Program-made: the position numbers and the translations under genes | Shown here: positions 47,694 through 56,144 of the stretch, piece after piece | Numbering within the stretch: position 1 is the first letter of the stretch | Layout of the letters: every line of letters starts with the position of its first letter | The notes under the pieces: generated by a model | What the model saw: only the letters and a program-made list of their open reading frames with translations | Told to the model about the DNA's origin: nothing | Database searches by the model: none | DNA from: CF-118 sp035934385 | GTDB lineage: Bacteria; Chloroflexota; Dormibacteria; Dormibacterales; Dormibacteraceae | Length of the DNA stretch: 64,000 nucleotides | NCBI GenBank assembly: GCA_035934385.1 | Contig: DASYXY010000068.1 | Location: 1 to 64,000 of the forward strand | Reading direction: 5' to 3'

Positions 47694-47959
47694 TAGCCCG
47701 CATCATTGTGGTTCCCAAGCCGCTGGTCAACGACCCTCAAGGGGTCACGGTCCGGCAGGGCCTCGCCTCGCTCGGCTTCGGTGAGGTGACCGATGTTCGC
47801 GTCGGCAAATACATCGAGGTGCGCCTGGACACGACCTCGGAGCGAGAGGCGCGCGAGCGCGTCGACGCGATGTGCAACCGGCTGCTCGCCAACCACGTGA
47901 TCGAGGACTACCACTTCGAGCTCGAGCACCAGCACGAGCGCCGGAGCTCGCCGCGATGA
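47690..47959 (+). CDS. purS: phosphoribosylformylglycinamidine synthase subunit PurS
   Basis: An 89-aa PurS, the small scaffold subunit that channels ammonia between PurQ and PurL. PKPLVNDPQGVTVRQGLASL and VTDVRVGKYIEVRLD are the family signature. GTG 47690 overlaps the purC stop (GTGA). A 94-bp gap with a palindrome pair separates it from purQ. Confidence 0.93.
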   Translation: MIARIIVVPKPLVNDPQGVTVRQGLASLGFGEVTDVRVGKYIEVRLDTTSEREARERVDAMCNRLLANHVIEDYHFELEHQHERRSSPR

Positions 47960-47975
47960 CCCCCCTAACCCGCCA

Positions 47976-48029
47976 TTTGTGCAAAACACGCGGAACCCGG
48001 GTTGGTTTGGCGCGCGAATTGGAGAAAAC
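47976..48029. repeat. paired palindrome-like units, about 41 bp apart, between purS and purQ
   Basis: TTTGTGCAAAA (47976-47986) and a degenerate AATTGGAGAAAAC (48017-48029) are 41 bp apart, each followed by a CGCGGAA motif. The first unit is preceded by CTAACCCGCC, closely like CATAACCCGCG before the unit at 62102. A GAACCCGGGTT palindrome lies between them. The degenerate second unit suggests decay. Confidence 0.5.
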
Positions 48030-48053
48030 GCGCGGAATCCATGAGGCGACGCC

Positions 48054-48758
48054 ATGAAATTCGGAGTGGTCGTTTTCCCAGGGACGTGGTCGGACCGCGA
48101 CTGCGGCTGGGTCGTCGACCAGGTGCTCGGCGGACACCTCCAGTACCTGTGGCACAAGGATGCGGACCTGAAGGGATGCGACTGCATCATCCTGCCGGGC
48201 GGCTTCGCCTACGGCGACTACCTGCGCACGGGCGCGATCGCGCGATTCGCGCCGGTGATGGAGAGCATCGGTGAGTTCGCCGATCGCGGCGGGCTGGTGT
48301 GGGGCATCTGCAACGGCTTCCAGATCCTGTGCGAGTCGGGCCTGCTGCCGGGCGCCCTCATCCGCAACGCGTCGCTCGAGTACCGCTGCGAATGGACGAA
48401 CCTCGTCGTCGAGCGCACCGATCTCGCGTTCACCTCGCAGTGCGACGAGCGAGAGGTCCTCCGCGTGCCCATCTCGCACGGTGAGGGCAGCTACTTCGCG
48501 GACCCAGCCACGCTGTCACGCCTCGAGCAGAACGGACAGGTGGTGTTCCGGTACTGCGACGTCGAAGGCCGCGTGCGCCCGAACGCCAACCCGAATGGAT
48601 CACTCCACAACATCGCTGGCATCGTCAACAGCCGCGGCAACGTGCTCGGCATGATGCCGCACCCCGAGAGATGCGCCGAAGCCGAGCTCGGCGGCACCGA
48701 CGGGCTCAAGCTGTTCCGCTCCGTGATGCACAGCGCGGCCCAGGTGCTCACGGCGTGA
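48054..48758 (+). CDS. purQ: phosphoribosylformylglycinamidine synthase subunit PurQ
   Basis: A 234-aa glutaminase subunit: FGVVVFPGTWSDRDCGW, GGFAYGDYLRTGAIARF, the nucleophile Cys in GICNGFQILCESGLLPGAL, and the catalytic HPE in MMPHPERCAEAELGG. It gives ammonia to PurL. ATG 48054 begins after the intergenic repeat; the only gap in the otherwise overlapping pur operon is here. Confidence 0.95.
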   Translation: MKFGVVVFPGTWSDRDCGWVVDQVLGGHLQYLWHKDADLKGCDCIILPGGFAYGDYLRTGAIARFAPVMESIGEFADRGGLVWGICNGFQILCESGLLPGALIRNASLEYRCEWTNLVVERTDLAFTSQCDEREVLRVPISHGEGSYFADPATLSRLEQNGQVVFRYCDVEGRVRPNANPNGSLHNIAGIVNSRGNVLGMMPHPERCAEAELGGTDGLKLFRSVMHSAAQVLTA

Positions 48759-50959
48759 GGCTCGAGGATCGGGACGTGGACGAGCGCAGGCTGCGCGAGG
48801 TCGCGCTCACGGCCGGCGAGTACCGCGTCATCGTCGAAGCACTCGAACGGCCGCCCAACGACCTCGAGCTCGGGATGATCGGGGTGCTCTGGTCGGAGCA
48901 TTGCTCGTACAAGACGTCGAAGCTCTTGCTGCGCCGGTTGCCCTCCAGCGGCGCGGCCGTGCTGCAGGGCCCCGGCGAGAACGCCGGCGCGGTAAGCCTG
49001 GGCAATGGTTGGGCCGTCGTGTTCAAGATCGAGTCGCACAACCACCCGTCGGCCATCGAGCCTTACCAGGGGGCGGCCACCGGTGTGGGCGGCATTCTCC
49101 GCGACGTCATCGCGATGGGCGCGCGGCCGATTGCGCTTCTCGACTCGCTTCGGTTCGGCCCGCTGCCCGAATCGCGCCACCACTTCGAAGGTGTCGTCGC
49201 CGGAATCGGCGGCTACGGCAACTGCATCGGAGTGCCGACGGTGGCCGGCGAGGTTTATTTCGAGGACTGCTACGCGCAAAACCCGCTCGTCAACGCGATG
49301 TGCGTCGGACTCGTCCGCGCGAACGACCTGGTTCACGCTCGCGCGGAGGGCACCGGCAACAAGCTGCTGCTCGTCGGCGCGGACACTGGGCGCGACGGCA
49401 TCCATGGCGCGGCGTTTGCGTCCCTCGAGCTCGACGAGGACAGCTCACAGCGACGCCCGGCGGTCCAGGTCGGCAACCCCTTCCTCGAAAAGTGCCTCCT
49501 CGAGGCCTGCATGGATCTCTCGCTGTCCGACGCGGTCGTAGCGATCCAGGATCTCGGCGCCGCGGGTCTCACCTCATCCGTGGCCGAATGCGCAGGTCGC
49601 GTCCCGGGCGCTGGCGCGAGGATCGAGGTGTCGCGCGTGCCCCGACGCGAGCGCGGCATGACGCCCTACGACGTCATGCTCTCGGAGTCGCAGGAACGGA
49701 TGCTCGTGGTCGTGCGGCGCGGCCGTGAGGCCGACATCGAGCGCATCTTCGAAACCTGGGACCTGACGTCGGCCGTCATCGGCGAGGTCACCGACGATGG
49801 TCAACTGACCGTCATGGATCACGACGAGCTCGTCGCTCGACTGCCGGTGCAGCTGCTCACGGAGGGTGCGCCCTTGCGACGGCTCGTCGGGCTTCCACCC
49901 GAGCCTTCGCCGGGCCTCGACCTCGACTCGCTGGCCCCGGTCGCCGACCTGGGCGCCGCGCTCCTGCGCATGCTCGCGAGCCCGAACCTCTGCAGCCGCA
50001 AGCCGATCATCCGCCGCTACGACCACATGGTCGGCGACGCGACGGTGATCCCTCCGGGCGGCGACGCGGCCATGCTGCGCGTCAAGGGCACGAAGGTCGG
50101 CATCGCGATGACCACGTCGTGCAACTCGCGCTACTGCCACCTCGACGCGAACCTCGGTGCGCAGCTCGCCGTGGCCGAGGCGGCACGCAACATCATCGCC
50201 ACCGGCGCCCAGCCGCTCGCGATCACCGACTGCCTGAACATGGCCAACCCTGACCGGCCGGAGGTTTACTGGCAGCTGGAGGAGACCGTCACCGGCCTGG
50301 CCCAGGCGTGCCGGTCGCTCGACCTACCGATCGTCAGCGGCAACGTCAGCCTCTACAACGAGTCCGCGGGCGGCACGTCCATCTACCCGACGCCGGTGAT
50401 CGGCATGGTCGGCCAGATCGACGACTACGACCGGCGCCTGCAGGTGGGCTTCAAGCACGAAGGCGACTTCGTGCTGCTGATCGGCTCGAGCCACAACGAC
50501 CTCGGCGGCAGCGAATACCTGAAGGTTGAGCACGGCATGGTCGCCGGCCGGCCGCCGGAGCTGGACCTCGCGCGCGAGCGCGCTGTCGGCAAGTTCGTGC
50601 TCACGGCCGCGCGCGCCGGTCTCATCAAGACCGCGCACGATTGCTCCGACGGCGGAATGCTCGTGGCGCTTGCGGAGTGCTGCCTGCTCGGCGGTATCGG
50701 CGTGCGAGGTCCGGCGCTGAATCCCGAGCCTCCGCTGCGCCTCGACGCCGCGTTCTTCGGCGAGTCGCCGAGCCGCTTCATCGTCAGCGCGCCGTCTCGC
50801 GCGACGCCCGAGCTGCAGTCGCTGGCTCGACGGCATCACGTCGAGATCGCGCTGCTCGGACTGACCGGTGGCGACGCGCTCGAGCTCGAGGGCCAGCTGA
50901 AGCTGACGCTGAATGAGATGCGAGACGCGTGGGAAGGCGGATTCGGGAGGCCTGCCTGA
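48755..50959 (+). CDS. purL: phosphoribosylformylglycinamidine synthase subunit PurL
   Basis: A 734-aa small-type PurL (FGAM synthetase), an ATP-dependent enzyme of the PurM-like fold duplicated. GTG 48755 overlaps the purQ stop (GTGA) and gives RLEDRDVDERRLREVALTAG. Blocks: LWSEHCSYKTSKLLLRRLP, KIESHNHPSAIEPYQGAATG, GNCIGVPTVAGEVYFED, and the second half with MTTSCNSRYCHLDANLGAQ and SDGGMLVALAECCLLGG. Works with PurS and PurQ encoded just upstream. Confidence 0.95.
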   Translation: MRLEDRDVDERRLREVALTAGEYRVIVEALERPPNDLELGMIGVLWSEHCSYKTSKLLLRRLPSSGAAVLQGPGENAGAVSLGNGWAVVFKIESHNHPSAIEPYQGAATGVGGILRDVIAMGARPIALLDSLRFGPLPESRHHFEGVVAGIGGYGNCIGVPTVAGEVYFEDCYAQNPLVNAMCVGLVRANDLVHARAEGTGNKLLLVGADTGRDGIHGAAFASLELDEDSSQRRPAVQVGNPFLEKCLLEACMDLSLSDAVVAIQDLGAAGLTSSVAECAGRVPGAGARIEVSRVPRRERGMTPYDVMLSESQERMLVVVRRGREADIERIFETWDLTSAVIGEVTDDGQLTVMDHDELVARLPVQLLTEGAPLRRLVGLPPEPSPGLDLDSLAPVADLGAALLRMLASPNLCSRKPIIRRYDHMVGDATVIPPGGDAAMLRVKGTKVGIAMTTSCNSRYCHLDANLGAQLAVAEAARNIIATGAQPLAITDCLNMANPDRPEVYWQLEETVTGLAQACRSLDLPIVSGNVSLYNESAGGTSIYPTPVIGMVGQIDDYDRRLQVGFKHEGDFVLLIGSSHNDLGGSEYLKVEHGMVAGRPPELDLARERAVGKFVLTAARAGLIKTAHDCSDGGMLVALAECCLLGGIGVRGPALNPEPPLRLDAAFFGESPSRFIVSAPSRATPELQSLARRHHVEIALLGLTGGDALELEGQLKLTLNEMRDAWEGGFGRPA

Positions 50960-52377
50960 TGTGCGGGGTCTTTGGAATCTGCGCCTCCGGGACGGTCGAC
51001 GTGGCCAACCTCACGTACTTCGGACTCTTCGCGCTGCAGCACCGCGGCCAGGAGTCGGCGGGCATCGCGGTGTCGGACGGCGAGTCCGTGCGAGTGCATC
51101 GAGGCATGGGGCTGGTCGCGCAGGTTTTCAACCCGGCGACCGTGAAGGAAATGGGCGATGGCTCGGTGATCGCGCTCGGTCACACCCGCTACTCGACCAC
51201 CGGCTCGTCGAGGGCTGAAAACGCGCACCCGCTTCCGTTCCATCACCCGCAGCTGGGCTCGGGTGCCATCGCGCACAACGGCAACCTGCTGAACGCGCAG
51301 GCCCTGCGCGTGCAGCTCGAAGAGGAGGGCGCGACCTTCGAGTCTGGGCTCGACACAGAGGTGATGGCCCGGCTCATCGAGCACACCCACGGCCGGACCT
51401 GGGAGGAAGTCGTGCGGCGCGCGTTCGCGCGCGTCGTGGGCGCCTACTCGTGCGGCATCATCACGTCCAAACAGCTCATCGCACTCCGCGACCCGTACGG
51501 ATTCCGGCCTCTGTGCATCGGCTTCATCCCCCTGGCGGGACAGCCCGCCCACGTGGTCGCGTCAGAGACGTGCGCGCTGGACACCGTGCACGCGACGTTC
51601 GTGCGCGAGGTCCAGCCGGGCGAGATGGTGGTGATGGACGAGCACGGCGTGCACAGCTCCTCGTTCCAGACCTCGAACAAGCACGCGATGTGCGTGTTCG
51701 AGTTCATCTACTTCGCGCGCCCCGACTCCATCCTCAAGAACTGCGAGCTGGAGGAGGCGCGCATCCGGATGGGCCACGAGCTCGCGAAGGAAGCGCCGGT
51801 CGAGGCGGACATGGTGATCGCGTTCCCGGACAGCGGCACCCCCGCGGCGATCGGGTACGCGGAAGCCTCCGGCATCCCCTACCGCGAGGCGCTCATGAAG
51901 AGCCGCTACATCAACCGCACGTTCATTCAGCCCGACCAGTCCCTGCGCGAGGCGGGCGTGATGCTGAAGCTCAACCCGCTGCCGCGATCCATCAAGGGAA
52001 AACGCCTCATCGCCGTCGACGACTCGATCGTGCGCGGCACGACGTCACGGCGCATCATCGACCGCCTGCGAGCTGCCGGCGCGAAGGAGATCCACATGCG
52101 GATCTCGAGCCCCCCGATGCGGTATCCGTGTTTCATGGGCGTCGACATCGGCTCCACCAAGGAGCTCATCGCGTCCGGCCGCACCGTCGAGGAGGTGCGC
52201 AAGCACATCGGCGCGGACAGTCTTTCATACCTGTCCATCCCGGGCCTCATGCGGGCCATCGGGCGCGGCACATCGCAAGAGTTCTGCCGCGCGTGCTTCG
52301 ACGGCAGCTACCCGGTGGCGGTGCCCCAGCAGCTCGAGATGGATAAGTTCCAGTTCGAGCCGGCCCCACTTCCGTGA
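50959..52377 (+). CDS. purF: amidophosphoribosyltransferase
   Basis: A 472-aa first committed enzyme of purine synthesis. ATG 50959 overlaps the purL stop (TGATG) and gives MCGVFGICASG, so the nucleophile Cys follows Met directly and no longer propeptide is present. The Ntn glutaminase has FALQHRGQESAGIAVSD; the PRPP loop is LIAVDDSIVRGTTSRRII; cysteines in EFCRACFDGSYP are like those of the Fe-S cluster in the B. subtilis type. Confidence 0.95.
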   Translation: MCGVFGICASGTVDVANLTYFGLFALQHRGQESAGIAVSDGESVRVHRGMGLVAQVFNPATVKEMGDGSVIALGHTRYSTTGSSRAENAHPLPFHHPQLGSGAIAHNGNLLNAQALRVQLEEEGATFESGLDTEVMARLIEHTHGRTWEEVVRRAFARVVGAYSCGIITSKQLIALRDPYGFRPLCIGFIPLAGQPAHVVASETCALDTVHATFVREVQPGEMVVMDEHGVHSSSFQTSNKHAMCVFEFIYFARPDSILKNCELEEARIRMGHELAKEAPVEADMVIAFPDSGTPAAIGYAEASGIPYREALMKSRYINRTFIQPDQSLREAGVMLKLNPLPRSIKGKRLIAVDDSIVRGTTSRRIIDRLRAAGAKEIHMRISSPPMRYPCFMGVDIGSTKELIASGRTVEEVRKHIGADSLSYLSIPGLMRAIGRGTSQEFCRACFDGSYPVAVPQQLEMDKFQFEPAPLP

Positions 52378-52381
52378 GCTG

Positions 52382-53329
52382 ATGGCGGAAGGGCTGTCGT
52401 ACGCCGCGGCCGGCGTCGACATCGAGGCGTACGAGCGCGTGCTGGAGCGGGTCAGGCCCCTGATCGCCGCGACACATGGGGCCCAGGTCGCGGCCGGGGT
52501 CGGCCCCTTCGCCGGCCTCTATCACCTACCTGGCGGGGGCCGGCTGGCGGCCAGCGCGGACGGTGTCGGCACCAAGATCAAAGTCGCCATCGCCGCCGGC
52601 CGGCACAAAGGCATCGGGATCGACATCGTCAATCACTGCGTCAACGACATCGCGACCGCCGGCGCGCGTCCGCTTTTCTTCCTCGACTATTTCGCCACCG
52701 GCAAGCTCGACCCCAACGTGTTCGAACAGCTCATGGAGGGCATGACCGAGGCGTGCCGCGGGGCCGCGTGCGCTCTGCTCGGGGGCGAGACGGCGGAGAT
52801 GCCAGGCGTCTACGCACTCGGCGACTACGACCTCGCGGGATTCATCGTCGGACTGGTCGACGAGGTCAAGCGCGATGCGGTGCGGCCCGGCGACCTGCTG
52901 GTCGGATTCCCCTCCAACGGCCTGCACACCAACGGCTACTCGCTGGCGCGCAAGGTCTTCGAGGGCCAGCCGCTGACGAAGAAGCTGTTGGACCAGCTTC
53001 TGCTGCCTCATCGCTCATACCTGGAGGAGATGGGCCGGCTGCGCTGGAAGGCCGCTGCACACATCACGGGCGGTGGGATTCCAGGCAACCTGCCCCGCTG
53101 CCTGCCCGACGGCCTGGCGGCGGTGCTGGACAGGAGCCGATGGGAACAGCCGCCGATCTTCGCCGAGATCCAGCGTCGCGGGCGCGTATCGGATGACGAG
53201 ATGTGGGGCACCTTCAACATGGGGCTCGGGATGATCCTGGCGATCGATCCGAACGACGCTCACCCCGGCGCGCAGGTCGTGGGCGAGGTGGTCGAGCAGA
53301 AAGGTCCTGAGCGGGTGGTCGTTCGCTGA
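52382..53329 (+). CDS. purM: phosphoribosylformylglycinamidine cyclo-ligase
   Basis: A 315-aa AIR synthetase. LSYAAAGVDIEAYERVLERV, SADGVGTKIKVAIAAGRH, NHCVNDIATAGARPLFFLDY and GETAEMPGVYALGDYDLAGF are characteristic; HITGGGIPGNLPRCLPDGL follows. ATG 52382 is 4 nt after the purF stop. The last four bases overlap the purN CTG start. Confidence 0.95.
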   Translation: MAEGLSYAAAGVDIEAYERVLERVRPLIAATHGAQVAAGVGPFAGLYHLPGGGRLAASADGVGTKIKVAIAAGRHKGIGIDIVNHCVNDIATAGARPLFFLDYFATGKLDPNVFEQLMEGMTEACRGAACALLGGETAEMPGVYALGDYDLAGFIVGLVDEVKRDAVRPGDLLVGFPSNGLHTNGYSLARKVFEGQPLTKKLLDQLLLPHRSYLEEMGRLRWKAAAHITGGGIPGNLPRCLPDGLAAVLDRSRWEQPPIFAEIQRRGRVSDDEMWGTFNMGLGMILAIDPNDAHPGAQVVGEVVEQKGPERVVVR

Positions 53330-53898
53330 AACTGGGAGTCTGCGTCTCGGGTGAGGGCACCAACCTGCGCAACCTTGTCGAGCGCGGGTTTGACGTGGTC
53401 GCCGTGGCCACCAACCGGCAGTCGTGTGGGGGTGCCGCGTTCGCCCGCGAGCGAAGCATCCCGCTGGCGGAACTGTCGCAGAAGGAATTCACGTCGATCG
53501 AGCAGCGCGACTCGGCGATGCGCGACTTCTTCCTCAAGCACGGCGTCCAGCTCGTCGTCGATGCGGGCTACGACCGCGTGCACTCGGCGCCGTTCCTCGA
53601 AGCGTTTCGCGAGCGGATCATCAACGTCCACCCGTCGCTGCTCCCCGCCTTCGCGGGTGGCATGGATGCGGTCGAGCAGGCGCTGGCGGCGGGCGTGAGT
53701 GCGACAGGCGCCACCGTGCACGTCGTCACGGACGCGCTCGACGCAGGGCCGATCCTGCTCCAGGAATCGGTGGAGATCCTGCCCGGCGACACTGTCGAAA
53801 CGCTTCGTCGACGGGTGCACGAGGTCGAGTACCGTTTGCTACCAGCAGCGATCCGTTTGATGGAGGCCAGGATTGCCAAGAGCTCTGCTGTCGGTTAG
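53326..53898 (+). CDS. purN: phosphoribosylglycinamide formyltransferase, CTG start
   Basis: About 190 aa; transfers formyl from 10-formyl-THF to GAR. The conserved N-terminus is read only if translation begins at CTG 53326: (M)KLGVCVSGEGTNLRNLV, which contains the SGxGTN phosphate loop. The first canonical codon GTG 53395 would delete this loop. The CTG lies in a CTGA overlap with the purM stop, like the ATGA/GTGA/TTGA overlaps of the other pur genes. Catalytic blocks: VHPSLLPAFAGGMDAV and TVHVVTDALDAGPILLQ. Confidence 0.92.
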   Translation: MKLGVCVSGEGTNLRNLVERGFDVVAVATNRQSCGGAAFARERSIPLAELSQKEFTSIEQRDSAMRDFFLKHGVQLVVDAGYDRVHSAPFLEAFRERIINVHPSLLPAFAGGMDAVEQALAAGVSATGATVHVVTDALDAGPILLQESVEILPGDTVETLRRRVHEVEYRLLPAAIRLMEARIAKSSAVG

Positions 53899-55399
53899 CG
53901 ACAAGACAGGACTCGCAGGCTTCGCGCGCGGGCTCCACCGCCTCGGGTTCGAGCTGTTCGCCACCGGCAGCACCTTGCAGACGCTTTCCGACGCGGCAAT
54001 CGACGCGAAGCCGGTGTCTGACCTCACCGGGTTTCCTGAGATCCTGAACGGCCGCGTCAAGACCCTCCACCCGGGCGTGCACGCCGGGCTGCTCGCTCGC
54101 CGCGACATGCCGGAGCACATCGAGACGCTGCGCATCCACGGGCTCAAGGAGATCGACCTCCTCTGCTGCAACCTCTATCCGTTCGTCGAGACGGTCGGCC
54201 GGCCGGACGTCACGTTCGAGGAGGCGATCGAGCAGATCGACGTCGGCGGACCGGCGATGATCCGCGCCGCGGCCAAAAACCACGAGTCGGTGGTGGTGGT
54301 CGTCCGGCCCGAGCGCTACAGCGAGATCCTCGACGAGCTCCATGCCGGCGGGCCCGACCAGCCCGCCCGGCGCCGCCTGGCCGCCGAGGCCTACGCGCAC
54401 ACCGCGGCCTATGACTCGTGGATCGCCGCGTACCTGCGGGGTCCGGAGTCCCCTGGCTTCGCAACCGAGATCTCGTTCGCCGGTCGCCTCGCCCAGCCGC
54501 TGAAGTACGGCGAGAACGAGCACCAGCCCGCCGCGTTCTACAGGTACGGTCCCGATCCGGGCGGCATGGGTGGCGCGCGCCAGCTCCAGGGCAAGGAGCT
54601 CGGCTTCAACAACATCCAGGACGCCGCGGCGGGCATCCAGCTCGTGAGCGATTACAGCTCGCCGGCTGCGGCGATCATCAAGCACACCAACCCTTGCGGC
54701 CTGGCGGTCGCGGACAGCATCAGCGTCGCGTATCGCATGGCTTACGAGTGCGACAAGGTCAGCGCCTTCGGCGGAATCGTCGCGGTGAACCGGCCGCTCG
54801 ACCGCGACACGGCCGAGCAGATCGTGCAGATCGTGACCCACGTCGTCATCGCGCCTGAGGTCTACGACGAGGCGCTCGAGGTGCTCGCGCGACGCAAGAC
54901 GATGATCGTGCTCGTCGCCGAACCCACCAAGCACGTCCTGCTCGACTACGACGTGCGCTCGGTGTCAGGCGGCTTCCTGGTGCAGGCGTGGGACCGGGGC
55001 GGCTTCGACCGCGGGTCGTGCGCGGTGCCCACGAGGCGCGTGCCGACCGAGGCGGAGTGGGAACAGCTTGCCTATGCGTGGATCGCGGTCAAGCATGTGA
55101 AATCGAACGCGATCGTCATGTTCAAGAACGGCTCGGCCGTCGGCGTCGGCGCGGGCCAGATGTCCCGAGTGGAAGCGGTGCAGATCGCGGCGCATCGAGC
55201 CGGTGATCGTGCGCGCGCCGCCGTGATGGCGTCCGACGCGTTCTTCCCGTTTCCAGACGGGCTGGAGGTGGGCATCCGCGCGGGTGTGACTGCGGTCATC
55301 CAGCCGGGCGGCTCGTTGAAGGATCTCGAGGTGACGGCCGCCGCAGACGCGGCAGGCATCGCCATGGTCATGACTGGGCGCCGCCACTTCAAGCACTAA
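53873..55399 (+). CDS. purH: bifunctional AICAR formyltransferase/IMP cyclohydrolase
   Basis: A 508-aa enzyme for the last two steps of IMP synthesis. The N-terminal MGS-like cyclohydrolase domain has LLSVSDKTGLAGFARGL, VKTLHPGVHAGLLARRD and EQIDVGGPAMIRAAAKN; the C-terminal formyltransferase domain has LKYGENEHQPAAFY, KHTNPCGLAVADSI, and HVKSNAIVMFKNGSAVGVGAG. TTG 53873 starts 26 bp inside purN. Last gene of the pur operon; a hairpin follows. Confidence 0.95.
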   Translation: MPRALLSVSDKTGLAGFARGLHRLGFELFATGSTLQTLSDAAIDAKPVSDLTGFPEILNGRVKTLHPGVHAGLLARRDMPEHIETLRIHGLKEIDLLCCNLYPFVETVGRPDVTFEEAIEQIDVGGPAMIRAAAKNHESVVVVVRPERYSEILDELHAGGPDQPARRRLAAEAYAHTAAYDSWIAAYLRGPESPGFATEISFAGRLAQPLKYGENEHQPAAFYRYGPDPGGMGGARQLQGKELGFNNIQDAAAGIQLVSDYSSPAAAIIKHTNPCGLAVADSISVAYRMAYECDKVSAFGGIVAVNRPLDRDTAEQIVQIVTHVVIAPEVYDEALEVLARRKTMIVLVAEPTKHVLLDYDVRSVSGGFLVQAWDRGGFDRGSCAVPTRRVPTEAEWEQLAYAWIAVKHVKSNAIVMFKNGSAVGVGAGQMSRVEAVQIAAHRAGDRARAAVMASDAFFPFPDGLEVGIRAGVTAVIQPGGSLKDLEVTAAADAAGIAMVMTGRRHFKH

Positions 55400-55402
55400 A
55401 TG

Positions 55403-55432
55403 GCGCGGGGAAGGACGCCTGTCCTCCCGCGC
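55403..55432 (+). terminator. strong hairpin after purH
   Basis: GCGCGGG and CCCGCGC arms with an inner AGGAC/GTCCT stem, closed by a GCCT loop (inner bulge GA). About 12 base pairs. No T-run follows, so termination is likely but not certain. The remaining gap up to 55545 holds only the -10-like TTATTTAAG (55529-55537) of the next gene. Confidence 0.6.
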
Positions 55433-55545
55433 GGGACCCCCTCCGGCCAACTGCCACGCCGCGCGCTCGCGGTAGACGCGCTTGGAGACGGCCGGAATGA
55501 ATCCGGCCTTGGGCTCCACTTCGCTCAATTATTTAAGCTCGACGC

Positions 55546-55974
55546 ATGGGGCAGATCCCCTCAGACATGACGGCCTTCAACCGGCAGATCATCGAGGAGT
55601 TTCGCGCGACCAAGGGTCAGCTCAGCGGTCGCATGGCCGGCCGCCAGCTGCTGCTGCTGACGACCACGGGCGCACGGACCGGGGAGCCTCGCACCGCCGT
55701 GGTCGGATATCGGAAGTCTGGCGCCGTCTTTGTCGTGATCGCGTCCGACAACGGCGCGGCCGCGCATCCCGCCTGGTACGTGAACTTGCTCGCGAATCCT
55801 AATGCGACCGTCGAGGTCGGCCCCGAGAGGCTGAACGTTCGCGCCCGAACGCTCAAGGGCAAGGAACGCGACCGGCTGGGCAAGCTGGTCGAGTATCTGG
55901 AGCTTCAGCAGAAGCTGACGGAGCGCAAGATTCCCGTGGTCGCGCTGGAGCCGCTCAAATCGGGCAAGGCGTGA
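55546..55974 (+). CDS. nitroreductase family deazaflavin-dependent oxidoreductase
   Basis: A 142-aa protein of the DDN/F420H2-dependent family (PF04075): MAGRQLLLLTTTGARTGEPR, TAVVGYRKSGAVFVVIASDN, and AAHPAWYVNLLANPNATVEVG are near consensus. The family uses coenzyme F420 to reduce nitro or quinone groups in Actinobacteria and Chloroflexota. The start is ATG 55546 or the ATG at 55567. Followed by a small Cys protein with a GTGA overlap. Confidence 0.88.
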   Translation: MGQIPSDMTAFNRQIIEEFRATKGQLSGRMAGRQLLLLTTTGARTGEPRTAVVGYRKSGAVFVVIASDNGAAAHPAWYVNLLANPNATVEVGPERLNVRARTLKGKERDRLGKLVEYLELQQKLTERKIPVVALEPLKSGKA

Positions 55975-56144
55975 GCTTCGCGGGGGAACGTCCCGAGCAC
56001 CACATGAAGAAGACGCGCGTGGAGCGTCCGCGGGTCACGTGCGGCACATGCCGGATGTTCGACGGCACCACGTGGTGTCGACACTGGAACTTTCACACGA
56101 CCGCCGAATCTCCGCCGTGCCGCTTCTACAAGGCGAAGGCATGA
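55971..56144 (+). CDS. 57-aa Cys-rich protein (too short for usual gene callers)
   Basis: Reading from GTG 55971, which overlaps the stop of the preceding gene (GTGA), to TGA 56142-56144, which overlaps the start of the next gene (ATGA). The product has TCGTCRMFDGTTWCRHW followed by SPPCRFYKAKA: four cysteines (CxxC, then two single C) with aromatic residues, like a small zinc or Fe-S knuckle. The double overlap on both sides is strong evidence that it is real and co-translated. I do not recognise the family. Confidence 0.7.
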   Translation: MSFAGERPEHHMKKTRVERPRVTCGTCRMFDGTTWCRHWNFHTTAESPPCRFYKAKA

